Assembly: GCF_002776695.1 (NCBI RefSeq)
Contig: NZ_LFJC01000003.1
Coordinates: 1,002,132 to 1,066,131, forward strand
Reading direction: 5' to 3'
Length of the DNA: 64,000 bases
From: Bradyrhizobium nitroreducens
GTDB lineage: Bacteria; Pseudomonadota; Alphaproteobacteria; Rhizobiales; Xanthobacteraceae
In this document: positions 23,038 through 31,975 of the stretch, in pieces
Layout: the number at the start of each line of letters is the position of its first letter
Position numbering within the stretch: position 1 is the stretch's first letter
Program-made: the position numbers and the translations under genes
The notes under the pieces: generated by a model
The model's database searches: none
Told to the model about the DNA's origin: nothing
Seen by the model: the letters and a program-made list of their open reading frames with translations, nothing else

Positions 23038-23856
23038 TCAGCGCGTTGCGGGGAAGCCGGGAGCCTTCGGAAGTTGATGCGGCTCTTCCGGCACATGAAA
23101 CTCGTTCTCGCCGTAAGACGACTGATGCTGCATCCGCCGATCAAAAAACATCCAAGCTGGACTTTCTGACCATTCGCCCCCGAAGTGTGCCTTGAGCGTC
23201 GCTGGAGCGACCTTCTCAAGAAGATCTACGGGGGGGCGATTCGTCGCTTCCGCCACGGCCGAGACGATGCGCGGTCTTTCAGTTTCGCTTATGCCATCAA
23301 AATAGGGATTGTCATCGAAGCTGAACCCTCGCCATGTCTGCGGTTCGTCAGCACTGTCCAAAAAGTAGCCATCATATCTGGCCCTATCGACCCCGGTTCG
23401 GTCTCGACTTATCCCAACGCAGAGCTGGGCGATGTCCAGCTTCTTATGTTCTTTCATCGCAGTCTTGAACGCATCGTCGATTGGGCCAGCTTTGAGGCCG
23501 CTATCCCACGGTTCGGCATCCTGCCCTCCAGCGAACTCTCTTACCGCAGCTCGGCAAAGACCCGCATAGACAACAACAAGTCGATTATCGCTCAAGCGAA
23601 ACGGTAGGACGGAACCGATTTCTTGCCTGCAAACACCACCCGTACTGATCCGATTGTTCTGCAACTCGCCAGTTGCCGACGAGGAGTATTTTTCGCCTTT
23701 GACTTCAATCGTGACATTCAAACGATATGCAAAACGAACACCGCAGAAGGGATTGAGCGAAAATCGAGGCTGGTCTTTCTCGTAAGCAATGGCAAGCGCT
23801 GCAATCGCGCCGACCAAGACGAGGCAAACTACCTTCACCGGAGAGGGTCGGAACAT
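23038..23856 (-). CDS. Hypothetical membrane-anchored protein
   Basis: 272 residues from ATG 23856. A single N-terminal hydrophobic helix (PVKVVCLVLVGAIAALAIAY) acts as signal anchor; the rest is exported. The first part of the ectodomain is beta-rich (FAYRLNVTIEVKGEKYSSSA), followed by a mixed region with conserved-looking cysteines (GGVCRQEIG, GLCRAAV, QLCVGIS) that may form disulphides. No domain recognised. It lies between two R1 repeats. Confidence 0.6.
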   Translation of the reverse strand: MFRPSPVKVVCLVLVGAIAALAIAYEKDQPRFSLNPFCGVRFAYRLNVTIEVKGEKYSSSATGELQNNRISTGGVCRQEIGSVLPFRLSDNRLVVVYAGLCRAAVREFAGGQDAEPWDSGLKAGPIDDAFKTAMKEHKKLDIAQLCVGISRDRTGVDRARYDGYFLDSADEPQTWRGFSFDDNPYFDGISETERPRIVSAVAEATNRPPVDLLEKVAPATLKAHFGGEWSESPAWMFFDRRMQHQSSYGENEFHVPEEPHQLPKAPGFPATR

Positions 23857-23942
23857 TGTATCAGCCTGAACATACGACTCTGCCACAAACATACTGCACG
23901 CAAAAATTGATGTTGCGTGAAATGCATCCCTTCCATGGCTTG

Positions 23943-24018
23943 GATGTCCCGTTTGGGTCAAGCGCGGCCCTGCGCAGCTTCAAGACACGTTTCCGCTCAG
24001 CTCTCCAAAGCAGACAAT
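23943..24018 (+). repeat. Degenerate repeat R1, copy 8 (short)
   Basis: Left GATGTCCCGTTTGGGTCAAG, right CTCCAAAGCAGACAATG. This is the last copy before the core-like region starting at 24.1 kb. Confidence 0.5.
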
Positions 24019-24097
24019 GCCGCGCCCATCCGCCGTTTCGCATCTGCGCGTTCAATTTGCGCTGCGACCGCGCGGGGGAGCAAGAAATTCCGCACGC

Positions 24098-26842
24098 TCA
24101 GGCAGCGCTGACAGCCCCGAGCTCGGCCGCCAGGAATTGCGTTTCAAATGCCTGCGCCGGCATCGGACGGCCGAAGAAATATCCCTGCCCTTCCTCGCAT
24201 CCCATGCTGAGCAGGAAATCGGCCGTGGCTCGGTCCTCGATACCTTCAGCCACAACGGTGAGGCCGAGCTGCTTGCTGAGGCCGATCGTCGAGCTGACGA
24301 TGGCAGCATCGTCGGAATTGACCAGAAGACCGGACACGAACGACCGGTCGATCTTGAGCCCATCGAGCGGAAACTTCTTCAGATAGCTCAGGCTCGCATA
24401 CCCGGTTCCGAAATCATCGAACAGGACGCGCACGCCGAGCTGCTGGATGCGCTTGAACATGGCGAGCACGCGGCTCTCGTCATTGAGCAGGATGTCTTCA
24501 GTCACCTCGATCTCGAGCAGCGACGGCGTCAGGCCGGTCGTGTCGAGCAGCGACGCGATCGACTGCGCGAGATCGCCGGATTGAAGCTGCGAGGGCGAGA
24601 GATTGATCGCGACCCGCACGTTGCTGCCGGACAACTCCCACGCGCGCGCCTGACGGCAGGCGGTCTCCATCACCCAGTTCGCGATCCGCTCGGACAGAGC
24701 CGAGCTGTTGACCACTGGCATGAACTCCGCAGGGGAGACGTAACCGCGCACCGGATGTCGCCAACGGATGAGCGCTTCGGCCCCGACCAGGCTGCCGTCG
24801 ATCAGGCGGACCTGGGGCTGGTAGAACAGTTCGAACTCGCCCCGATCCGCCGCAAGCGCCAATTCGCTCTCCAGTGTCAGCCGGTTCTCCAGCTCCTGTC
24901 TGATCGCGGCCTCGAACAGCACATGGCTGCCCCGCCGCGTCGCCTTGGCACGGCTCAGCGCAAGATGACCGTTGCTCAGGAGCTCGTCGGCGTTGTGTCC
25001 GCCTTCAGGATGGACTGAAACTCCGATGCTGATCCTGACGCGGTGCTGCCGCGTGCCCGTCGCAAGCGGCGCTTCGAACGCCTGTGCGATCCGGTCGGCG
25101 AACGCTGCGATCGGCTCGCCGGCCTCTGCACAGTCAAGCGCGATGGCGAATTCGTCGCCACTGAGCCGGGCAACGACCGCCTTGCCATCGACTTCGATCC
25201 GGAGACGCTCAGCGACGGCCCGCAGCACGAGGTCGCCGGCTGCATGCCCAAGCATGTCGTTGATCTGCTGGAAGCCGTCGAGCCCGATCACGAGCAACGC
25301 GACCTCGCGAGGCTGTCGCTCTGCGTCCGCAATCATGCCCACCAGCCTGGCATGCAGCGTGTTGCGATTGGCAAGACCGGTCAGCGCGTCATGTTCGGCA
25401 AGATATTTGACGCGTTCGGCTTCGCGCTTGCGGACCGAGATATCGCGCAGGATCGCGCCGTACTGAAAGCCATCCGTTCCCTGCCAGCCCGAAAAGCTCG
25501 CCTCGACGGGGAAGGTTTCGCCGTTCTTGCGCCGCCCCTCGAACTCGACGACGACCGCCCCGCCCGGAACGAGCAGCGCCTGGCGCGCGGCGTCGTGCAT
25601 GGATGGTCTCGTGTCGCCCTCCGCTGCCGCCACGGCACACAGCGTTTCGAACGGACGGCCGATCATCTCGGCCGGCGCGTAACCGAAGATCGCACTGGCG
25701 CCGGGATTCCAAACCGTGATGCGGTGATTCTCGTCGGTGCAGACGAGACCGTCGCCGAGCGACATCGCGATCCGGTGAAAGCGGCTCTCGGCGATGCGTC
25801 CGAGGAGACCACGAAAATCGATCTCGTCCAGCGCAATCGCGGTCAGATAGGCGACGATGGCAATGTGCAGCAGCGATGTGTCGATGACGAGGGACCATCT
25901 CGCCTGCACGAGCGCTGCGGTCAGCTCGATAGCCGCCCCGGTGCCGACCAGGATTGCAACGCGAATTCCCGGCCCGAGGCGGCGCCACGAATACATCATC
26001 AAGAGGCAGATCACGCCCAGGCCCAGGATCATGCCGAGATCGGAGGTCCAGCGCAGCGTCCGGCCCTGAAGGATCGATTCCGCGGCCAATGCCTGGAGCA
26101 CCGGCCCCGAGACGATCCTGCCGTTGGGAATGCTGAAGCGGTCGCCGAGCTCGAGCGCGGTGGCGCCGACGATGATCTTCTTATCTCTCAGCCTGTCGAG
26201 AGCATCGGTATTGCCGCGCAGGACGTCGACATAGGAGACAACAGGAATGGAGGCCGCACGAATGCTGAAATCAATCAGGAACGGCGGCCGCCGATTGGCG
26301 TCCTTCCCGGCGAGCACGACGGCCATCGAGGGCATCACGGCATCGCCGAGCTTCTCGCCGAACGGATAGCGGCGGACGAGCCCGTCGGATTCGACGGCGA
26401 CGTTCACGACGGCCGGCCAGGACTGGTTGCTGAACGGCTTCAAGGGGCGATTGATGTAGGCTGGGCCACCATTCGGCGTCGGTTGCTTGAAGGACGGCAG
26501 GATGGTCGAGCCGCCGACCTCGCGAAGGGCCTTGACGAAGGCCTCGTCGGAAGCGGTATCCGACGGCGTGCTGAAATCGACGTCGAAGGCGATGTCGCCC
26601 GCTCCCGCCGCCGCAAGTCCCTGCAACAGCTCGGCGTGCAGTCGGCGCGGCCAAGGCCACACCCCGATCTGTTCGATGGACGGTGCGTCGATGGCCACCA
26701 CGACGACGTCGCCGCTGGCCTCACGCGATTGCCAGGCGAACCGCAGATCGGTGAGCGCGTTGCGAAGCGCACCATGCCATCCCGTGGACAGCACGATCGC
26801 AAGGGCGATCACGACTAGGATATGCGGCCGATAGCGTCTCAC
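24098..26842 (-). CDS. CHASE2-PAS-GGDEF-EAL protein (c-di-GMP turnover)
   Basis: 914 residues. After an N-terminal membrane segment comes a periplasmic CHASE2 sensor domain (~30-270, with VVVVAIDAPSIEQIGVWPWP and IAFDVDFS), then three membrane helices (~275-350), a PAS domain (~365-480), GGDEF (~490-650) and EAL (~660-910). The GGDEF signature is SGDEF, which is often still active; the EAL domain is complete (AEALIRW, DDFGTGYASL, KIDRSFV, AEGIED, GQGYFFGRP), so the protein may both make and hydrolyse c-di-GMP or mainly hydrolyse it. It lies 61 bases downstream of the FecR-domain gene; CHASE2 proteins are often paired with FecR-domain proteins, which suggests the exported FecR protein provides the signal or partner. 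Confidence 0.92.
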   Translation of the reverse strand: MRRYRPHILVVIALAIVLSTGWHGALRNALTDLRFAWQSREASGDVVVVAIDAPSIEQIGVWPWPRRLHAELLQGLAAAGAGDIAFDVDFSTPSDTASDEAFVKALREVGGSTILPSFKQPTPNGGPAYINRPLKPFSNQSWPAVVNVAVESDGLVRRYPFGEKLGDAVMPSMAVVLAGKDANRRPPFLIDFSIRAASIPVVSYVDVLRGNTDALDRLRDKKIIVGATALELGDRFSIPNGRIVSGPVLQALAAESILQGRTLRWTSDLGMILGLGVICLLMMYSWRRLGPGIRVAILVGTGAAIELTAALVQARWSLVIDTSLLHIAIVAYLTAIALDEIDFRGLLGRIAESRFHRIAMSLGDGLVCTDENHRITVWNPGASAIFGYAPAEMIGRPFETLCAVAAAEGDTRPSMHDAARQALLVPGGAVVVEFEGRRKNGETFPVEASFSGWQGTDGFQYGAILRDISVRKREAERVKYLAEHDALTGLANRNTLHARLVGMIADAERQPREVALLVIGLDGFQQINDMLGHAAGDLVLRAVAERLRIEVDGKAVVARLSGDEFAIALDCAEAGEPIAAFADRIAQAFEAPLATGTRQHRVRISIGVSVHPEGGHNADELLSNGHLALSRAKATRRGSHVLFEAAIRQELENRLTLESELALAADRGEFELFYQPQVRLIDGSLVGAEALIRWRHPVRGYVSPAEFMPVVNSSALSERIANWVMETACRQARAWELSGSNVRVAINLSPSQLQSGDLAQSIASLLDTTGLTPSLLEIEVTEDILLNDESRVLAMFKRIQQLGVRVLFDDFGTGYASLSYLKKFPLDGLKIDRSFVSGLLVNSDDAAIVSSTIGLSKQLGLTVVAEGIEDRATADFLLSMGCEEGQGYFFGRPMPAQAFETQFLAAELGAVSAA

Positions 26843-26903
26843 TCCGATCCTCCCGCGCGCCCGCTATGTTGGGCGCGCCCCCTCGTCCCCTCAGGAAACC
26901 GCC

Positions 26904-28142
26904 TCAGCGTCGGCCGTAGGCGTGACCATGGCCGTTGCTGCCGTTGCCGCCGCCATTGCCATTGCCGTTACCGTTGTTGCCCTTGCCGTTGCCGGTGGCA
27001 CCACTGTTGCCGTTACCGTTGTTGCCGTTGCCGTTGTTACCGGAATTACCATTGCCGCCAGCGTTTCCATTGTTGCCGCCGGAGCTGTCGCTCGAGGACG
27101 CGGCTGTCGCTGCCGCGATGGCCGCACTCGACGAACTGCTGCTGCCAGCCGTTGCAGCACCGCTTGTCGTCACCGCGGTCTGTACGGCGCTGTTGGATGC
27201 TGTCGTGCTCGCATTGCTGTCGCTCCAGACCGTCTCGGTACGGACGCTGGCGTTGGCGTTCGCGTTGCGCACCGGGCCGGCAGCCGCCGCGCCATGGGCG
27301 AGTCCGCGCGTGACCTTATGGACGTTCAGCTTGACCTCGCCGAGCGAGCTCGAGATGCGCACGATTCCGGCCTTGGACGCATGATTTCCTGCCGCCTGAT
27401 GCACCTGCTTCAGCGCGCCGGCCGCCTTGCTCCCCTTGTCGATCGGGCCGAGCGCGTGGATCGCATGGCCGTTCGCCGCATTGCGCGGCGCGGTCAATCC
27501 CGATTTCGGCACGGGAATGCGCTCGATGCTCGGCGCCCGCGGCTTGCCCTGCTCGATCGCGTTGAACGACCCGGCGCCGCTGAGGCTGAGACCGGGCTTG
27601 CCGTGCTCGAACGCCGTGGCCGCCTGCCCCTTCATGACCTGGGCAATCTGTCCCGTCCTGAAGTCGGAGACCTCGACCTGGCCGCGCAGCACGCCGACCT
27701 TGGTGCTGCCTGCTCCCACCGTGACGCTGAACTGCGTTCCCTTCACCACGGCGGCGAGATAGGGCGTCTCGACCTCGAAATGCTTGACGTTGCGCTTCTC
27801 GACCTCGAGCAGGATCGACCCCGCCTGCTGGATGATCGTGGTCGACAGGCCCTCCTTCTTCTCGGCCGGCAAGCCGACCACGGAGTTGGGAGAGATCAGA
27901 ATCGTCTCCTCGCCGCGGACGAGCAGGACACGTCCATTGCGCCCGGTACGAATGGTATCGCCCGGTTTCAGTGTCCCTTCCTGGCTCAACGACACCTGCT
28001 GCGCGCCGTTCGTTGCCAGCCAGACCTCGCCCGACGACTTGCTGACCGACCAGGCCCCGTCATCGGCGGCAGATGCGCCGGAGGCCGTTCCCAGGATCAG
28101 CGCGGCCAACAAGGCGCACCGCATTCCAATCTTGCTGAACAT
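26904..28142 (-). CDS. Exported FecR-domain protein with Gly/Asn-rich tail
   Basis: 412 residues from ATG 28142. A signal peptide (residues 1-25, cut after SGASA) precedes a FecR domain (~30-160): GEVWLATNGAQQVSLSQEG, LKPGDTIRTGRNGRVLLV, ILISPNSVVGL, KGTQFSVTVGAGSTKVGVLR. A middle region of ~150 residues is low in recognisable motifs. The last ~110 residues are serine/alanine-rich and then an almost pure glycine-asparagine stretch (GNGNSGNNGNGNNGNG type) encoded by short DNA repeats, ending HGHAYGRR. It has no anti-sigma domain or membrane anchor, so it acts in the periplasm or at the surface. It is transcribed ahead of the CHASE2 gene and divergently from the TpsB gene. Confidence 0.87.
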   Translation of the reverse strand: MFSKIGMRCALLAALILGTASGASAADDGAWSVSKSSGEVWLATNGAQQVSLSQEGTLKPGDTIRTGRNGRVLLVRGEETILISPNSVVGLPAEKKEGLSTTIIQQAGSILLEVEKRNVKHFEVETPYLAAVVKGTQFSVTVGAGSTKVGVLRGQVEVSDFRTGQIAQVMKGQAATAFEHGKPGLSLSGAGSFNAIEQGKPRAPSIERIPVPKSGLTAPRNAANGHAIHALGPIDKGSKAAGALKQVHQAAGNHASKAGIVRISSSLGEVKLNVHKVTRGLAHGAAAAGPVRNANANASVRTETVWSDSNASTTASNSAVQTAVTTSGAATAGSSSSSSAAIAAATAASSSDSSGGNNGNAGGNGNSGNNGNGNNGNGNSGATGNGKGNNGNGNGNGGGNGSNGHGHAYGRR

Positions 28143-28273
28143 GACGATCCCTCAGTCCGCGTGACAGCCAGGCCTGAGGGGTATCCGAAATCACTCAAGA
28201 TAGAATTAGCGGGAAGCGACCAGCGGCGGGACCGGATTAACCAATCATTGACCATAAAAATCTATGAAAAATC

Positions 28274-30070
28274 ATGCACCTAACGAAGCCTTACCGCCGC
28301 ATGGCAATTTCTCCGTGGAATTACGGGGAAGGCCCCGCTGCGCGCGTTGGGAAGCGGCATCTCGTTACCGCGCTGACAGTATTGCTACCGATATTCATCG
28401 GAGTTTCCGAGGCGCTCGCCCAACAGGCCAACCAACCCGGATTCGATCCGCGCCAGCCCGAGAAATATTTTGAAAACCAAACCGAGCGGGAAACGCTGAG
28501 CCGGCCGCCGGTCAGGCTGCCGACGGTCGGCCAGCCCAACACCGGTGGCGATACCAAGCCGCAATTCGTGCTGCGCGGCGTCAGCGTCAGCGGCGCCCAC
28601 GCCATCTCCCGCGATCGCATTGCCGCGGTCTATCAACCCTATCTCGGCAAGAAGGTCTCGCAGGCGGATCTCGCCGGGATCGCCGGTTCGATCAGCGATC
28701 TCTACCGCGCCGACGGTTTCCATCTGAGCCGGGCGATCGTGCCGCCGCAGGACATTGCCGACGGCCAGGTCCGGATCCAGGTGATCGAAGGCGCCATCGT
28801 GCAGGTCGAGCTGAAAGGCGACGGCGCCGAACAGTTCGGCGTCAGGCCGATGCTGGGGCCGGTTCTGGCGGAGCAACCGTCGCGCCTTCCGACGCTCGAA
28901 CGCCAACTCTTCCTCATCAACGGCAGGCCGGGCGTTCGGATCACCGATAGCGCTCTGGAGGAGATCGGCGGCACCTCTGGCCGATTCCGTCTCATCCTCT
29001 CCTTGAAGACATGGCACGTCTTCTCCTCGTTCGGCCTGGACAATCTCGGATCATCCTCGGTCGGACCGTGGCAGACCTACGCCACCGGCGCGTTCAACTC
29101 CTACCTCGCACCCGGAGACACGCTGGCGGTCAACCTGTCGACCATTGCCAACGATCCTCGCCAGCTCGGCTTTGCGCGCCTGTCCTATGACACGCCCGTC
29201 GGCGTCGACGGCGTGCGCCTCGGTGCCTCCGTGCTCTACAGCGCGGTCAGGCCGGGCGATCTCCGCCGCCTCGACAGCGACATCACGACGACCGAGGCCT
29301 TCGAACTGCGTGCCAGCATCGTTCCGCTGCAATCGCAATCCTCCACGCTCACGCTGACTGCGGCGACGACCTTCAGCAATGTATCCGAGCACGACCTTTA
29401 CGGCCCCTGGTACAACGACCACATCAGGACGGCGAGCCTGACCGCCGACTATCGCCTGCAGGATTCCTTCGGCGGCACCAGTTTCGCGACGCTGACCTAT
29501 CGCCAGGGCCTCGACGTCTTCGGCGCTTCGCATTTCGACGACGATCTGTTGTCGCGCGACGGCGCCTCCTCGAACTTCTCGGTGCTGAATCTCTGGTTCA
29601 CGCGTTACCAGACGATCAACGATGCCTGGTCGCTCAAGCTCGCTGCGGCGAGCCAGACCGCGTCGCGGCCCTTGTTCACCTCGCAGCAATTCTATCTCGG
29701 CGGCATGGCCTTCGGCCGCGGCTATGGCGCAGCCGAGATCAGCGGCGACAACGGCCTTGCCGGCTCGCTTGAACTGCGCTTCGACCAGAAGCTCAATTTC
29801 CGCTACTGGACCGGCTATCAGCTCTACGCCTTCGGCGACGCCGGCGCCGTCTGGAACGACGGCTATCGACTGAGCGACGGCCTGTCACTCACTTCGGTCG
29901 GAGCCGGCGTGCGCTTCTTCCTGCCGGACGATCTCCAGGCCGATCTCGGCGTAGCGGTGCCCCTGAGCTACCGGGCGCCGGACAACGAGCGCCGCAGCCC
30001 CCGCTTCCTGTTCACGTTGTCGAGCGCGTTCCGGCTATGCCCCGAACGCGGCAGGTCGGGCTGCCTCTAG
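28274..30070 (+). CDS. Two-partner secretion outer membrane transporter (TpsB, ShlB/FhaC family)
   Basis: 598 residues from ATG 28274 (ATG 28301 is an alternative; neither has a good ribosome site). After a signal peptide ending EALAQQ come two POTRA domains (~90-250; the first has FVLRGVSVSGAHAISRDRIA, and a RVQVIEG-like end reads VRIQVIEGAIVQVELKG) and a 16-stranded barrel, with the VRGY-like element of loop 6 present as FGRGYGAAEISGDNG (~485) and a terminal phenylalanine-rich strand. TpsB proteins export one large beta-helical TpsA partner, but no TpsA gene is within the window. The 131-bp divergent region shared with fecR suggests joint control. Confidence 0.88.
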   Translation: MHLTKPYRRMAISPWNYGEGPAARVGKRHLVTALTVLLPIFIGVSEALAQQANQPGFDPRQPEKYFENQTERETLSRPPVRLPTVGQPNTGGDTKPQFVLRGVSVSGAHAISRDRIAAVYQPYLGKKVSQADLAGIAGSISDLYRADGFHLSRAIVPPQDIADGQVRIQVIEGAIVQVELKGDGAEQFGVRPMLGPVLAEQPSRLPTLERQLFLINGRPGVRITDSALEEIGGTSGRFRLILSLKTWHVFSSFGLDNLGSSSVGPWQTYATGAFNSYLAPGDTLAVNLSTIANDPRQLGFARLSYDTPVGVDGVRLGASVLYSAVRPGDLRRLDSDITTTEAFELRASIVPLQSQSSTLTLTAATTFSNVSEHDLYGPWYNDHIRTASLTADYRLQDSFGGTSFATLTYRQGLDVFGASHFDDDLLSRDGASSNFSVLNLWFTRYQTINDAWSLKLAAASQTASRPLFTSQQFYLGGMAFGRGYGAAEISGDNGLAGSLELRFDQKLNFRYWTGYQLYAFGDAGAVWNDGYRLSDGLSLTSVGAGVRFFLPDDLQADLGVAVPLSYRAPDNERRSPRFLFTLSSAFRLCPERGRSGCL

Positions 30071-30223
30071 TCCCCCCGGTCGTTTGCGCAAGTCGCTTGG
30101 GCCCGGGGCTCCTGCGGGCTTGCTCACAGACTTGCCTAAATTTAATCCCGTAACCTGCTCACGATCGCTCGATCCGGGAGTTCCCAATGACCATGTTCAG
30201 ACAAACGTGATTTGAGACCAGCC

Positions 30224-31054
30224 ATGAAGAGGGTGCCTGCAATCCTGGCGTTTCTTTGTGTCCTCGGCGTCGGGGAGTATTTCCTCATAAGCCGGTTCGC
30301 GATCCGCCACGAGACCTTGGCGCTATTCGACGCCTCGCGGCAGCGACCGATTTCAGTCGAGTTGGCGGTGCGGCGGGATTACGAGACCAAGGCCAATCTC
30401 GGCCTGTGGAAACTTCCGCTCGCCGTCATCAGCAATGGCAACACCGTCAAGGCCACCGAATATTCCTTCCTGGCCAACGTGCTCGCCGCGCGCGGTTATC
30501 TCGTTGCCAGCATCCAGCAGGACCTGCCGAGCGACCCGCCGCTGATGACCCATGTCGGTCAGCAATATGTCGGCCGGCGCGAGGTCTATATCCGCTGCGA
30601 GGCCAACATCCTGTTCGTGCTGGACCAGTTGCGGAAACAGCAGGAGAACGTCGACTACGGCCACATCACCCTCGTCGGTCACTCCAACGGCGGCGATGTC
30701 TCCATGTATGTCGCCCATCAGCACCCGGAGCTGGTGTCGAAGGTGATCACGCTCGACAATCTGCGGGTCCCCTTCGTGCGCAGCGACGGCATGAAGATCC
30801 TGTCGTTCCGGTCGAAGGACCCGCATTTCGTGACCGATCCCGGCGTGCTGCCGACGCCGGAAGAGGCCAAGGCGCGCGGTATCGACATCGTCCACACCGG
30901 CGCCCAGCACACGGAAATGAGCGATCGCGGCCCCAACTCGGTCAAGGAGAAGATCCAGGAAACACTCGACCGCTTCCTGCGCGACAGCGCCAGTAGCGCG
31001 CTGGCGCCGGCCGACACGAAAAGCCCGATGATCATGAATCCGGGCGATTATTAG
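30224..31054 (+). CDS. Membrane-anchored alpha/beta hydrolase
   Basis: 276 residues from ATG 30224. One N-terminal hydrophobic helix (PAILAFLCVLGVGEYFLI) anchors or exports the protein. The body is an alpha/beta hydrolase: nucleophile elbow GHSNGG (~150), a strand-rich core (PLAVISNGNTVKATEYSFLA) and a histidine near the end (GAQHTEMSDRGP). It is possibly a lipase or esterase acting in the periplasm. It follows the TpsB gene by 153 bp, without a clear operon link. Confidence 0.75.
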   Translation: MKRVPAILAFLCVLGVGEYFLISRFAIRHETLALFDASRQRPISVELAVRRDYETKANLGLWKLPLAVISNGNTVKATEYSFLANVLAARGYLVASIQQDLPSDPPLMTHVGQQYVGRREVYIRCEANILFVLDQLRKQQENVDYGHITLVGHSNGGDVSMYVAHQHPELVSKVITLDNLRVPFVRSDGMKILSFRSKDPHFVTDPGVLPTPEEAKARGIDIVHTGAQHTEMSDRGPNSVKEKIQETLDRFLRDSASSALAPADTKSPMIMNPGDY

Positions 31055-31113
31055 CCGATATTCGCTTTGCGGCAGATCAAGGCGGCTCCGGGGCGGCAGG
31101 ATATAAATCTCCT

Positions 31114-31338
31114 ATGGCCTCGGAGAGACACGTGTCCCATTATATCGAAAGTCTTGATACGAAGGGTTTCGACACGAGGCGTCTTGACACCAGAAGCCTT
31201 GATATAAGACATCTTGGTCTGCCCGCGGCGAGAATGCCGGCACTCTTACGGCATCTCTATCGTTCGGCTCGCAAACTGCTGCGGTCGATCATCGCTCGCA
31301 TCGATCTTTCGCAATTTCCAGGATCGTGCTGCGGATAG
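31114..31338 (+). CDS. Doubtful small protein containing five-residue repeats
   Basis: 74 residues from ATG 31114, without a ribosome site. Residues ~13-37 consist of five-residue units SLDTK-GFDTR-RLDTR-SLDIR-HLGLP, the product of 15-base tandem units in the DNA. The remainder is basic and helical. Either this is a small pentapeptide-like protein, or the DNA repeat serves another purpose and the frame is fortuitous. The regular 15-base period argues mildly for coding. Confidence 0.25.
   Translation: MASERHVSHYIESLDTKGFDTRRLDTRSLDIRHLGLPAARMPALLRHLYRSARKLLRSIIARIDLSQFPGSCCG
31151..31210 (+). repeat. Tandem array of imperfect 15-bp units
   Basis: Four consecutive units, GTCTTGATACGAAGG, GTTTCGACACGAGGC, GTCTTGACACCAGAA and GCCTTGATATAAGAC, then a decayed fifth (31211-31225). 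The shared core is TTGAYAC. The units match at 8-11 of 15 positions. Confidence 0.65.
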
Positions 31339-31373
31339 GCATGCGGCCGCAACGAATGCATGAAGGTTACCCT

Positions 31374-31691
31374 ATGCGCCAGCATTTGAGACGAATCTGC
31401 CTGCTGCTTGCCGCAGCCTCCGGCGTCGGCTCCTCGTCCGCACTCGCAGCCGATGCCGATCACGGTGCCGACCTCGCCAAGCGCTGGTGCGCAAGCTGCC
31501 ATGTCGTTGCGAACGGCCAGACCCAGGCGAGCGCCGACGTCCCCTCCTTCGCCTCCGTGGCGCGCAAGCCGGACTTCAGTCCGGAGAGGCTCGCCTTCTT
31601 CCTGCTCGATCCGCACCCGAAGATGCCGAATTTCCCCTTGAGCCGGACCGAAGCCGGCGACATCGCGGCTTACATCGCGACGCTGCGTTAA
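31374..31691 (+). CDS. Periplasmic class I cytochrome c
   Basis: 105 residues from ATG 31374 (AAGG upstream). A signal peptide (residues 1-26, ending SSALAAD) precedes a single haem-binding CASCH motif (Cys39, Cys42, His43) and an axial methionine in KMPNFPL (~85). RWCASCHVVANGQTQ and the final EAGDIAAYIATL helix are typical of small monohaem electron carriers. It is likely secreted by Sec and matured by the Ccm system. No oxidase or dehydrogenase partner is adjacent, so its redox partner is unknown. Confidence 0.9.
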   Translation: MRQHLRRICLLLAAASGVGSSSALAADADHGADLAKRWCASCHVVANGQTQASADVPSFASVARKPDFSPERLAFFLLDPHPKMPNFPLSRTEAGDIAAYIATLR

Positions 31692-31692
31692 A

Positions 31693-31758
31693 GCATGATC
31701 CGGACCCGAAGGGCCGCGTTAGCGCAAAGTGCGAACCGGTTTTCCGGAACGATCATGC
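31693..31758. repeat. REP-type palindrome (GCATGATC ... GATCATGC)
   Basis: The borders GCATGATCCGG and CCGGAACGATCATGC are inverted repeats enclosing ~40 bases that include GCAAAGTGCGAACCGGTTTT. This is a form of an intergenic palindrome that I recall from many rhizobial genomes. It starts two bases after the cytochrome c stop and may end or stabilise that transcript. Confidence 0.7.
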
Positions 31759-31975
31759 GCAAACAACAACCCAGAGCAAGATGACGGTTCATCCAAATCT
31801 CATCGCGCGTTAGTCGCGCGCCGGGCACAGCACCTGCATGATGCAAATCCCTGCCGGAGGACCGACAGGGATCAGCAGAAGAGATGACGGATGGCGAATG
31901 AGCTCATTCGGTGGCCCGTCATGGATCTGCGCCAGCATCAGAGTTCGGATCTCCACGCCGTGCGCCGGCCGCGAA

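Noticed and set aside
26930..27080. Array of GTTGCCGTTACC-like short repeats considered as CRISPR or satellite
   Set aside because: There are no spacers; it is the coding repeat for the Gly/Asn-rich tail of the FecR-domain protein.
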